From positions 9,215,886 through 9,279,885 of the forward strand of contig NC_045144.1 in the NCBI RefSeq assembly GCF_008831285.2: a DNA stretch of 64,000 nt. Reading direction: 5' to 3'. The position numbers and the translations under genes are program-made. The notes under the pieces are model-generated. The model was not told where the DNA came from. It was given only the letters and a program-made list of their open reading frames with translations, and did no database searches. Of this stretch, positions 11,901-24,100 are shown piece by piece (within the stretch, counting starts at the first letter, position 1; the number at the start of each line of letters is the position of its first letter). The stretch is from Nymphaea colorata. Taxonomy: Eukaryota > Streptophyta > Magnoliopsida > Nymphaeales > Nymphaeaceae.

Positions 11901-14900
11901 CAGTGATAAATTGCACGACATTTTGAGGCCCAACTTCTTGTATAACTTTATCAAAAACCTCAAACAAAACATCAACAGTCTTAGGAGTATCAAACAAATC
12001 AACAGATTTTAAGAACATTCTACCAAAGGGGCAATATACAAGGAAGTTTACCAATGTTCTGTTCTTGATGTCTGTCCAACCATCAACCATTACACTGCAT
12101 CCCTGTCTGTTTCCAGCTCAATTTCAGTTCATCACAATATGCCTTGACATCTCTAACTATATTATTGAGAATTTTACCTCGCAATTTATGAAAAGATGTC
12201 ATTTTATACCCTCGGCCTACAGTAGCAATCGCATCTGCTATAGCCTGAAAATGAAAAGAGTTTGCTGCATTGAAGGGAATGGATGCGTCATAGAACCATC
12301 TTCCTATGGTTTCATCTGTTGCTTCAACAATATCCTTTGAACACATGGTTGTACGAATCTCAGGCTGACCACCAACAGGGGGAAAAAATTCTTGATCGAA
12401 CCAGACATGTTACTCGACTTCATAGTAGGTACTCTACCACCACCAGTATGACCCCCACTCCTGCCACATCCTCGTAAAACTGTACTCGCACCTCTTCTTT
12501 TTTTGGTTGCAGTTGAAGAAGAACCACCTATATGCATGATGTCTTTCCCTTTAGTTGTTCCCAAACTGACACCAACATCTTCTTCTTCGAGCTCAATCAT
12601 CACCTTTGCTTCCTTCCTCTTCATATGGGTCCCCATATCCTACATTTGCATCTTGCATTTCCTTTTCAATTCCGCTTGCTTTCACGACATTAGTAAGCTC
12701 CAAACATTGGTGCCTTACATAGGCTGGCAATGGGTTCTCTAGGGAGCTGTTGCATTGAGCCACATCACTGTGTGTACCAGCTATATGGTGTTGAAAGCGA
12801 GAGATCCCTCCTGATATGATTTGCTTACAATAATTGCACTTAACTTTTAACCTATCTTTGGGATTCACCCTTTCACACCACTTCCATGCAGGATTCAACA
12901 TTATATCTTCACAAAATAAGTAAAAACATACAAATAAATGTAGGAAATAAGAGAAATGAACGATTCAATGGTGAAAATGAGTTATTTCTTACCTTCTTGC
13001 TGTTGGAAAAATAAAAAACCCTCTTTCTCCAAGCTTCCCACCGTCCCTAGACTCCCCACAACAAGAAAGAAAGTTTCTCACCGGCAAAACTCTCCCTTCC
13101 ACGTCTCTTGCAATGTTTACAAACAATAAAAGAGGGAGAGAGGAGCGTTGGTTTTAAAACAACACGCGAAAAAAGGACCCGACGGCCCCTTTTTTATTTT
13201 TCTCCCGTATCGTGCGATACGGGGGCCGTATCGCACGATACATGCGATACGCGTACGATACGGATGCGTATCACGTATCGAGTGCGTATCGTATAGGTTA
13301 AACCTATACGCTATGTCACACGGGTGCGGATACGGGGATACAGGTGCGGATGCGATACGGGTGCGGGTACGGGGATACGGGTGCAGATATGACAATTTTC
13401 AAAATTTTTGGATACGCGGACACGGCTACATTAAATATTCTACAAAATGATAAGATTAAAAAGAAACATTAAATTAATAGTTCACTCTTACAATCTTGAA
13501 AGAAAATGTGTTTTGTCACAAAAGTACTGAATATCTGAAAGGATTGTTCATGGAAATAATTGGACGCATCACAAAAAATTGTTAAAATGAAAAAAAACAT
13601 TAAATGTTTAATTTTTATATTTTGCCGTGTCCTAGCCGAGTCCCGTGTCGGAATCGCCGTGTCAGCAAGTCGACACGGGTACACGGCCTCTTTAGCCGCG
13701 TCCGTGTGATATAGCCTATACGATACGTATCGTACGATACACGTCCGTATCGTATGATACGGATAACATTGCCTAGCACAGTGAGTCACTACAATTGCTC
13801 AACAACATTGGATCGTCAAATTGCTTGCATTACACAGAACTCGTAACGGCCGTTGGGTGTGAGGAAGGCGGTCTTTGGCACGTCTTCCTCAAGTACTTTG
13901 ATATGATGGTAGCTAGCTCGCAGGTCGGTCTTGGAAAAGAACGATGCTCCTTGTAACTCATCCAAAAGTTCCTCCACAACAGAAATAGGGTATCGATCCT
14001 TGATAGTGATGGTGTTGAGGGCCCGATAATCCGTGCAGAATCACCAACTTTCATCTTTCTTTCGCACGAATAATGCTGGTGAAGCGAAAGGGCTCCAACT
14101 AGGTTGAATGATGCCTTGTGCTAGCATCTCTTGTACTAGTTGCGTGAGTACCTTCCGTTGGAATGGGTTATACCGATAGGGGCGTTGCTTGAACGGCGAT
14201 CGCCCTAGGCTGAAGATCGATCCTGTGGTCGCATGAGCGGGGTGGCGGTAATCCCAAGGAACTGCAAACACATCAGAGAACTCATCGAAAAGCAAGGATA
14301 AACGTACTCTATCTATTTCCGGTGTGGCTTTCGAATTTTCGACCAGCCCCGTCTGACTCATGAGTAGGACAAGGCTCGCGGCTGCTCCTCTCAACATCTT
14401 GTAATTAGCCGCTTTTGTAGCTGATGGTCGTGTGTTGGCTGGCCGATAACATGAGTGGACGGCCGTCATGTTGTGTAAAGTGCATCCACATGCCAACAAA
14501 ATCCCACATGACCTCGCCAAGCTCTCGTAACCAATGCATTACCAGCACGAGGTCTGCGCCTGCCATAGCTAACATGTACAACTGCACGGGAAAGCAATGG
14601 CCTTGAATTTCCAACTTTTCTTCATTGCAACGTCCTTTACATTTCAGAGTACTTCTATCCCCTACCACATGTCAAACGCTAGTTGTGTATCAATCTTGCA
14701 ACTCAGTGCCTTCGTAGATTTTTCACAGATATAGTTGTGAATAAAGCCTGTATCGACCAGCACACTCACCGATCGGCCTCTGAGTCGGCCTTCTACCGGC
14801 ATCAATTGAGGCACCTCGTTCCTGGCTAGTGCGTGCAAGGAGATTTCCGGTGGGTACCCGACCATATTCACGGCCAACAAGTCACTGGGTGTTTCTGTGG

Positions 14901-17900
14901 GCTCCTCCTCAAACATGTTTTCATCTTCCTCCACTCAATACATGTGGAAACGCTTGAATGAATGTCCTGTTGTCCACGGTTGGTCACAATGAAAGTAGAT
15001 TCCTTGGCACCTTTTCTCTTGAATCTGTTCAGGCGTGAGGCGTCGTACAAAAGGCTAGCGGAACCTTTTCTAGATGGTGCTTCGTTCATCGACTTATCCT
15101 ACTCAATCGGATAAATGGTGGGTTTTTGTAGGATGCGCGACGCGTTGGATGTCCGGTTGATGCTTATGAAACGATGGTGCTTTTCTTCAGCCATACGTGT
15201 CGTGGCAAAGCAAGCATGTAGAGTGGAGGATCGTAACGTTTGTACTTCAATCCACAATTCCTCCTTAAGGCCGCCGACAAATTCCCCGATGAGAGCCTCA
15301 ACTGGCCATGCTCGAACCATGTTGCTAGTTTCTTCAAACTGCTCTTGGTATTCCACCATACTTCCTTTTTGGCATACTTAGAAAGTTCTGCATTGTAGTC
15401 CACATATATTGACGATCCAAAGCGGGCTGTCATGGTGGCCACCAGTTGCTGCCAGTCGGGTTGTCCTCGTTGCGATACCAACCATCGAAACCACCGAATG
15501 GCAGGTCCTTCAAAATTCATAGCTGCATGGCTGGCCTTCATCGTCTTCAAAATTCCTTGGCACTTAAAGAACTGTTTGGCCTTAAAGATCCAACTAGGCA
15601 GGTCGTCTCCATTGAAGCGGGGAAAGTCCATCTTGATTGGCTTCCATTAGTTTAAGTCTCCTCCCTCATATTGACAACTAAGCAGTGCCGACGGTGGGCT
15701 GCCACCACTATGCGCCGAGTTCATATTGCTCGAGAAAACGCCACCCGTGGCTGTTCCGACGCCGGCACTGGTAGCACTAAAGGCGCCAAAGGAAACACCG
15801 AAACCACCATTGGTGTTCGGCTGCTGTGTAGGCAGAACTGCTCCCATCATGCTGCTGTTTCGTGGGTGGCCGTGTAGACCTACGCTCGACTGTGTGTCGT
15901 GGCCCATGCTCGGCGTGCCAAAGAGGGAATCGCCGGTGAGGGGACGGTGGTGACGGTGTCGCAGGTGGGCCGGGCGGAAGATAGTGAGACTAGAGGGTGT
16001 CACGGAGACCAGCGGTGACAGCGGCTTGGATGGCGCTATGTAGTCTGGAGTCGGAGTCGGCTTGCGAACATTCCATCGTCTGTACGTGGCGGTTAACTTC
16101 AATGATAGTCTCTCCGTCTAGGCGTGATGTGCTTCAATGGCGGCGAGAGTCACGTTGTCTTCAAGGGCGGTAGCGGAATCTGTCATGACTCTGATACCAG
16201 TTGATAGCCTTCAAGGCTATCAGTCGACTGGTACGACGGAAGAGAGGAAGAGAACGGGAGGGGAAGAGATCAAGAAAGAGAACAAAACATCATATAATGA
16301 TCTGCATTAGGGCTAATCACGCCCAAAAAGAGATTACAACATAAGCAAAGCGGACCCAAATATAACGTAAACTAAAACAGAACCTAACATATTAAATAAA
16401 ACATAGCTTAATTAAATAAAACAGAGCCTAACACCCCTATCTCATTCTTAATCTCTTGTTGAATGAACTGTGGTGGCATTGGAATGGAACCATCAAGATG
16501 CCCATACAGATCTCGACTCCTTATGAAAGGAGTGATCTGCTTTCTTCAAGTAAGGTAGTTGGAGTGGTTCAGTTTTTCAGAAATGAAAGGAGTGGTCTGC
16601 CTTTTTCAAGTAAGGTAGTTGGAGTGGTTTAGTTTTTCAGAAATAAGCTATAGTAAAAAGTTGGATGACATACTGGATTGGGAGAGAATATCCATGATAA
16701 TTTATATATCTATCAACGTAGATATATACTAAGTACTAACGGAAATAATAAGAATGTTGTCAAGATAGATGAAGGATTAGGAGCAGAATGTTAGAAGGGG
16801 TATAAGAGAAAACCAACCAGGAGATTTCAAGTCTGTTCAAACATTCTCTTTGGTAGAACCAGCCAAACCTTTCTTTGATACCATGTAAGATTTTTGGTAT
16901 CGAACTATAATCCACGATCAGTATCAGCAAAGGAAAGGTTAAGAGAGAGAACAAGAAAAGAGAAATGAGAAAGGGAGGTGAGTCTTTACATTCTCACGCA
17001 GCCCATTTATATAATGATTCCTCTACACAATTTACAAGAATCTAGAATGAAATAATCACAATAATCTAGAGTCTAGAGTGAAGCCACACAATAATCTAGA
17101 GCCTAGAGTGAAGCAACACAATAATCTAGAGTCTAAAATAAAACAATTACAAAAATTACACTCATAACCCTGCCTAGATAAATGTGATCAGACATAGTTA
17201 GACGTGTTATATTTGGATCAGATTAGATCCAACATCTTATGACATATAACTTTATTGTAATGTATTGGATATATAAATTCTTAATATGTTCTATATTGAA
17301 CACATAATTATGGATACAACAATATATAACAGCATGTATGCAGTTGCAGTCATGAAAGTGAAAAAGAGCACATGGCAGTTGTAGTGTGATGTAGAATGGA
17401 AGGAATTAAATCGTTGGCCAATGAAAAGTGGGGAAAGAAGCAAGGAAAAAATGACAGGAAGATGTAAAAATGAAAATGAAGATGCAAGGAATGAGGTAAA
17501 GGAGAGGAGCAGGCTTAAACAAAAAAAAAAAAAAATCAAAGGCTAAAAAAAAAGTAAAAAAAAAAAAAATTACGAAAGGGGAGTCGGTCAGTGCTGGCCG
17601 TTTCCAAAAATGGTCTGACACGACCCTGGGTACACTGACTGTACCTGACACAGCCATATGTCGTCTTCGTGCCATGTCTAGTGCATCTCTGCACCCGCAC
17701 CCATGTCCAGCCGAGCAACACCGACACTTCAGGTGCACAGCTGCACCCGTGTATCAGAGCCCCATTATGCCTTTGTTTTTCTTCAATTTACACCATATGG
17801 GCAAAGTGTTACCCAAACCAGGAGTGAAATTGTTATCTTTTTAGATTATAAATGCAAAGGCATAGAGCAAGGATCAAGGTGTTTGTTAACTGGGTTTGTA

Positions 17901-20900
17901 ATCTGTTAGTGCCAATGATGCTTAACTAGTTAATTTGACTGAATTTTGTTAATTGGCAGGCTCTTGATGAAGCCCACAGCAGTCCTGGTCTTCATGCTGC
18001 TGCTGGACCTGGTCTTGCAGATGAGTGCAGGATGCTGGTAAGGTTGTTTTAGTTGTATGGTTCAGGTAGTCTTCACATACTTTACAAGATGCATATTGCA
18101 TACAAATTATTGCATCTTCAGTATATCAATAATCAAAGTATATCACGTCTTGCAGGGTGGATGTCGAACTGGCATGGCAAAGATTACCAATGCTTATGAT
18201 CTTCCTGCTAGGTCAATTTCTAGTTCCTTTCAGTTGCTTTCTTGTTGATACTTTGCTTTTCTATAATTCTTTGGTTCCTTGATGACAAATATTGACTCTC
18301 TGATCAACATCTCTTATCATATTCCTTATCTCAAAAGCAATAACCTCTCTTTGCTTACTGTTTCAGGAAGTTTCTCAGGTGTTTTTCCTTTAGTTCTGGC
18401 TTCCAAGTTTATAGACTTAGGAGGTTTTAGTTTCTACTTCTACTTCATATAACACTTATCCAGCTTGCTGTATCTGCCTGCGGCATGGAGGTCGAACTAA
18501 ACTAAGGGCCTGACCAAGGAAGCTTGACCTCAGCTTTAGTGGTCAAGGGAGTTTGCACTCTTGGCAGAGTGAGGTAAGGTATCCATGGTTGTCCTCTTGC
18601 CCAAGGCCTTGGCAAGCTGGACAAAAGAAAGGACAGGCCATTGAAAGAATCAGGCGTGTAGAAGATGAACCACAGATTGCATATGCTGAAAACTGAGTTG
18701 AAGGAGAGGAGGATGTGCTGGGGCAGAGAGAGATAACTGCCGTCTAACCCTAATCTTCATATATGTTAAACATAATTACATTGGAACCAAAAATACATCA
18801 AATAATAAAGCAAGATAACCAGCCATTAATGATGTGCCCAACCAATAAGACGTCATCCAACTAATAAGACCTCGAGTGTTTCTACCTATGGATCTAGATA
18901 CAGATCCAGAACTAACAACCTTATTTATTAACACCCTCCCTCAAGTTGTGCATGGTTTTTTATCATGAGCAACTTGTTCTTCAATGACCAAAATTGTCGA
19001 CTTGTCAATCCTTTTGTAAACAAATCTGCAACTTGATCTTCTGTTTTTACGTGTCATGGTTCTTTCTCTTTCAGCTCTACCTTCTGCCGAACAAAATGTT
19101 GATATATCTCAATATGCTTTGTTCGACTGTGTTGAACAAGATTAAAGACAATATTAATTGCACTCTAATTATTACATAATAATATGGACCGTGAAATATT
19201 TTCTCTTAGATCACCCAGTCGATGGCACACCCATGTGACCTCAGCAGTGCCTGTTGCCATGGATCTATATTCAACTTTTGTGCTGGAACGGGCCACTGCC
19301 TTTTTCTTTTGACTACTCCATGATAGAAGATGATTTCCAATGAATATACAGTAACTAGAAATTGATCATGTCTCATCTGGATCACCAACCCAATCTGCGT
19401 TTGCATATGTAATAAGTTGATAACCTTGATCCACATATTTATTCTTTCGATAAACAAGTCCATCCCCTATGGTGCCTTTTAAGTATCTTAGAATGCGCTT
19501 CACAACCTCTGTATGACCTTCCCTTTGGAGAATGCATAAACTGAGACATTGATTAATTGCATAAACAATATCGGGTCTAGTAAAGGTGAGATATTGTAAC
19601 GTACCTAACAAACTCCAATATCTAGTAGGGTTAGCATAGACTCCATCATCAACACTTAAACTTGATGCAGTACACTTGGAGTATTAACTGGCTTGCAGTT
19701 AGACATTTTTGCTTTTTCGAATAAATCCAGTGGATATTTATGTTCCATAAGTGTTAGCCTCTCGTCTTGCCTGTCAACTTCCACACCTAGAAAATATCTC
19801 AGTTCTCCTAAATCTTTCATTTTGAAGCCCTTCATTAAATATCGTTTTACTGCAGAGACATGTTCATAAGAACTTCCAGTCAACACAATGTCATCCACAT
19901 AGATGGTAATATTCTTTTCTTGATAAACGAAAAGTGAGTGATCAAGAGGATACCTCCTAAAACCATACTTGCTGAACTGTAGAGAAAAACTGTCAAACCA
20001 AGATCGAGAAGCTTGCTTCATGCCATACAAAGACTTCTCGAGTTTGCACACCCATGCAATAGGATCCCTCTTAGCCTATTGCACGCGAGTACTCCTCTTA
20101 AGGAGGAGTACCCGCACTGTACCGGTACGACACCGGTACCGGTACGGTACTGGGTACGCCATTAATGAGGCGTTGACCCTAACCGGGTGCGGTCAACGCA
20201 CCCAAGTCTACTTTCGTCCGTTTTCAGACTCGGTCAAAGTTGACCGAGTCTAAAGTTGTCCGTTTTAAATCTTAACGTTTTTTCATTTTAACGTTTTAAA
20301 CTATTGTAACGTGAAAACTTTCGAAACCCTATTCCCCCGTTTTCATTTTGTTTGGTTTCATTCCTTCATCTCTCACCGACGAAGGCAGCGGCGACCGGCG
20401 AAGGCAGGGGCGGCGACCAGCGGCTGTAGGCGACGGAAGGCGGTGGCAGGCAGCGACCGGCGACGGCAGGCGTTGAACGGCGACGGTATTTGGTTTTTTT
20501 CATTTTTTTCTCATTTTCTATCGAGCTTCTAAGGAGCTTTTGTTTGTGCTTCTGCTTCTTTTATTGATCTCTTATTTCTCCGACCATCACTCACCAATCA
20601 CCAGATTCACCACCCACAATCTCTCTCTCTCTCTCTATGGCTCGCAAGTTTTCCATATTCCATTTTCCTTTCATATTCTAGACAGTAGCATGTGGTTGCC
20701 GTTTAGAACCAGGCAACCCAAAAGGCGTGTGCTGCGGCAATAATATGTGTTGTCATAAACAACGCATTTTTATAGGGTATGAATCTTTTCAACACAAAAA
20801 TGGCTGGACCTAAGCATTTTAATACGTAATAGCATCAGTTTTCTGGGCACATGACAGATCCCAGCTCTCTTTGTTCTGGTTTCTCCTTATTTATTCTCTA

Positions 20901-21038
20901 CTGCTGTGACAGATCATTTTACTATGTATTGGTTGGGAGGACTTTATTCAACTTTTGATTAGGGCTTTCAATCGTTGCTTAAGCGGCACTTTGAGAGTCC
21001 ATTAAGTTTATGAATATGTTATTCTGTTTGTGATTTTT

Positions 21039-21096
<58 letters not shown>

Positions 21097-21125
21097 ATAT
21101 GTTATTATGTTTGAAATTTTTTGAC

Positions 21126-21179
<54 letters not shown>

Positions 21180-24100
21180 ATGTGTATGTATGGCTGTACC
21201 CTCGCACCCAAGTTTTTTAAAAATGATCTGTACCCGTACCCGCACCGGCACCCATACCAATACCTATGTGACATAGCTCTTAGCATATCTAGGAGGTTGT
21301 TCCATATAAACCTCCTCCTTTAAATCACTATGTAAGAAGACATTTTTGACGTACCCGCACCGGCACCCATACCAATACCTATGGGACTATGATTATGTAT
21401 AAAACACACACAACAAAAAACACGAGGGGGGAGTAGAAATGGTTGACGACTGCCGGGAAGTAACGAATGGGGAGTCCGACCATTCAGAACACGACTGGGC
21501 ATGCGATTGATGAGATACGCACTAGTAAGAACTGCATCACCCCAATAGTGTTTAGGAAGATTTCTCTGAAACAGAAGGGCCCTGGTGACATTAAGAAGCT
21601 GGCGATTTTTCCTTTCAGCCACTCCATTTTGTGGGGGGGTATAACTACAGGACGTCTCATGAACAATCCCCCTTTTTCGAAGAAAATCCTCAACAGACTG
21701 ACACATATACTCACGGGCATTATCGGATCGAAAGGTTTCAATAGTTCCACCATATTGAGTATGCACAAGAAGAATGAAGGTCTCTATGATATGAGGAACT
21801 TCACTGCGATCTTTTAACAAGTACACAAAGGTAGCCCGAGAGAAGTCATCAATAAAAGTGATAAAGTATTGAAAACCTTGATGGGTATGAATTCCCGAAG
21901 GCCCCCACACATCCGAGTGAACCAAGGAAAAAGCTTCATTAACACAACTAGTAGAAATAGGTTATGAAGCCCTCACATGTTTGGCAAACTGACACACATC
22001 ACAGGAAATCAAAGACAAATTCAAAGAAGAACACAAATCGGGGAACAACTGTTTCAAAATCCCAAAAGGTAAATGCCCAAAACGTTCATGCCAGTACAAG
22101 AAGGACTGAAGACAATCTTCTCTTCGTTTCTCTGTCTTGCTGATCGCTATCACAAGAGCTGTAGCCACATGTATGGGAAGACAATATAGGCCATCAAGCA
22201 CCAAACCAATCTCAATCCTCTTCCCTGTCACCAAGTCCTGCAAAACACAACGGTTGGTAGAAAAAATGTGTTCACAGTTCAGCTCTTTAGTAAGTTTACT
22301 AACTGACAAGATATTTAAGGGAAACTGGGGGACATGTAATGCTCCCCGCACATGAAATTTGTCCAACAAGGACAGAGTCCCTTCAGCTGCCACAACAGTA
22401 GAGGAACCATCTGCGAGAGAAACTCGTTCCCTTCCCGAAGATAACTTATATTCATGAAATAATTTTGGGTTACCTGTCATGTGGTGACTGGCACCACTAT
22501 CCACAATCCATTCCCCCACAGAAGAGTTACCTGTATCGCCAATAACTGCAAGAGCATGATTAGCCTTTGTCTCATCTGGTGTCTCGGCCTGGTTGACATC
22601 AATCCGACCCAAGTAGGCCCTCAGTTCACGAATCTGGTCAGCAGAAATGGAGACTTTTGCTCCACTGGATTTGGGCACCTCAGACACAGGCATCTTCCCA
22701 ATAGAAGACCTCCCTTTGTTTCTCTTCTTCTCTGGATGAAGATCCCAACAATAATCCACGGTATGACCAGTCTTCTTGCAGTGAGTGCATCTGCGAAGAG
22801 ATCTTGTCGGGCCTCCAGGACCATGACTCACAAGAGCGCATCTCTCATGATAGGGCACGAGATCCCTCTTGCCCTCATTTGTAACCAGCCTTCTCTGTTC
22901 TTCCGCTTCAACACAGGAGTACACATCGTCAATACTGGACACCTCTCCTGAATTCAGAATCTGGCTTCTAACACCTTCAAACTCATCATTTAAACCAGCT
23001 AAAAAGGGGAACACCTTGTTTTCCCATTCCTGAGCTACATGAAGTGCCTGATCTTGGGGACAATGCCAAGGAATATCAGAATGATAGTCAAGCTCTTCCC
23101 ACTTGGCTTTCAAATCTCCGTAGTAATCTGCAACAGAAGAGTTCCCTTGTCGAAGGCCATAGACAGTCTTCACTATTTGGTAAGTACGAATTGCCGTTTT
23201 CTTTTGGCCATACATTTGCTCTAAGACTACCCACATGTCTCTTGTAGTCTTCTTCCGAAGGATAAGGGGCTGAATATCGGCGGAGACAGAGTTGACAATC
23301 CAAGTTTTCACTTGATTATCCTCAAGAAACCAAGTGTCCCACACACCACTTGTCTTTGTTGGTTCAGGGTTCCTTCCGTCGATATAGGCAATCCGACCGC
23401 GGGCAGCAATCCCCATAGTCATAGCAGCCGACCACGGGAAATAGTTCTCTTTTGTAAGGCGAAGAGTAATGACCTGAGCGGGAACATTCTCAGTTTTAAA
23501 AACCTCGATTTTAGATTGATTGGTGTTAACGGTAGACGAAGAAGAGGCTGCCATAATCTCAGGCCAGTCCAGCAAAGGGCACGGGCGGTGGTAAAACACG
23601 GGAGGTACCGGCGACAAGAGGAGGCACTTGCTGAAGCAGGGAGCAAGGGCGACGTCAGCGGCGGCAGCAAGGGCGACGTCAGGGAGAAGGTCGACGTCGG
23701 CGGAGCAAGGGTGACGTCAAGGAGCAGTAGCAGAGGGCGACGTCAGGGAGCAAGGTCGACGGCGGCGGAGCAAGGGAGAAGGTCGACGGCGCACAAGGCG
23801 ACGCAGCCGGTTGGAAACGGCAGCGGCGGTGATGGCGGTGGCTGTGATGACGATGGCGGCGGCGGTGAAGACGACGGCAACGGCGGGTGGAGAAAACACC
23901 ACTGTCAGCCTATTGCCGGCTGTTCAAGTTGCGTCGCCAGTCACGTCCCGCTCTGATACCATGTTGCAGCCTTGAAACGTGGAGAGAGAGAGAGAGGGCT
24001 GAAGACGTGAGAGTTGAGAAGAAAAGAACTTGTTCAATTCACTAACCCTAATCTCTATTATAAAGAGATTAGGGTAGAAAGAAGATTTACAGATTACATC

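Larger units (their letters stand above)
5065..12901 (-). pseudogene. hAT transposase, broken and split by copia A
   Basis: Read on the reverse strand, the pieces are: a BED zinc finger (12593-12901; CNYCKQ, then FQHHIAGTH); a linker (12304-12636); the start of DUF659 (12083-12346); DUF659 core [19 protein letters not shown] (11854-12090); a middle region (11308-11805, continuing to about 11075); the dimerisation domain WWDRFG...CERNWSVF (10747-10953); and an acidic C-terminal tail (5065-5335). Introns with GT-AG ends fit at about 10955-11070 and at 10750-10670/5337. Frameshifts near 12600 and 12090, a stop in the stretch 11808-11854, and a TGA in place of the expected Trp after IIDER (about 11307) disable it. 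The last exon is separated from the rest by copia A. It would have bound the TIRs and catalysed cut-and-paste movement. Confidence 0.85.
4698..13771 (-). mobile_element. hAT DNA transposon with degenerate transposase, interrupted by copia A
   Basis: Perfect 10-bp terminal inverted repeats lie at 4698-4707 (CAATGTTATC) and 13762-13771 (GATAACATTG). They are flanked by an exact 8-bp target duplication CCTAGCAC at 4690-4697 and 13772-13779. An 8-bp duplication, a BED zinc finger, DUF659 and a C-terminal dimerisation domain together define the hAT superfamily. Without copia A (5330 bp plus a 5-bp duplication) the element is about 3.7 kb, a normal autonomous size. The subterminal regions are dense in short GTATCG/CGATAC units, the probable transposase binding sites. 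The transposase is broken, so movement would need another source of enzyme. It sits in intron 1 of the GDAP2-like gene. Confidence 0.93.
13780..16433 (-). mobile_element. Truncated Ty3/gypsy retrotransposon
   Basis: A reverse-strand element with a 5' LTR (16202-16433), a primer binding site (16189-16199, read TGGTATCAGAG), gag, protease and the N-terminal half of RT. Protease lies directly before RT, the Ty3/gypsy order. It stops within RT near 13800-13830, close to the hAT insertion site, so RNase H, integrase and the 3' LTR are missing. It is decayed by stops and frameshifts. Confidence 0.8.
16434..17234 (-). mobile_element. Copia fragment: LTR, primer site and gag start
   Basis: An LTR-like block (16884-17234, TG...CA on both strands) borders TGGTATCAAAG on the reverse strand (16873-16883), a primer binding site with one change. 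The leader leads to a gag N-terminus at about 16434-16660. Its translation contains the copia gag pattern of a '[12 protein letters not shown]'-like block, comparable to the copy at 24740-24925. Everything downstream is cut off where the gypsy LTR begins. Confidence 0.6.
18657..21350 (-). mobile_element. Copia fragment F1 (3' LTR, RNase H, RT), split by a hAT-like element
   Basis: Reverse-strand 3' half of a copia element. A probable 3' LTR spans about 18657-18933; its right end AACA and the adjacent polypurine complement CCCTCCCTCAAG are clear, but the left end is my estimate. RNase H and RT follow up to 20067. The RT continues at 21285-21350 after the nested insertion (20076-21276). The rest of the element is lost. 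Confidence 0.75.

Noticed and set aside
20990-21210. Tyr/Ile- and His/Thr-repeat proteins
   Set aside because: They are translations of TA and TG microsatellites in the hAT-like element.
23312-23956. 214-residue Arg/Gly-rich frame on the + strand
   Set aside because: It lies opposite the gag start and GC-rich leader of copia F2, with low complexity and no domain.
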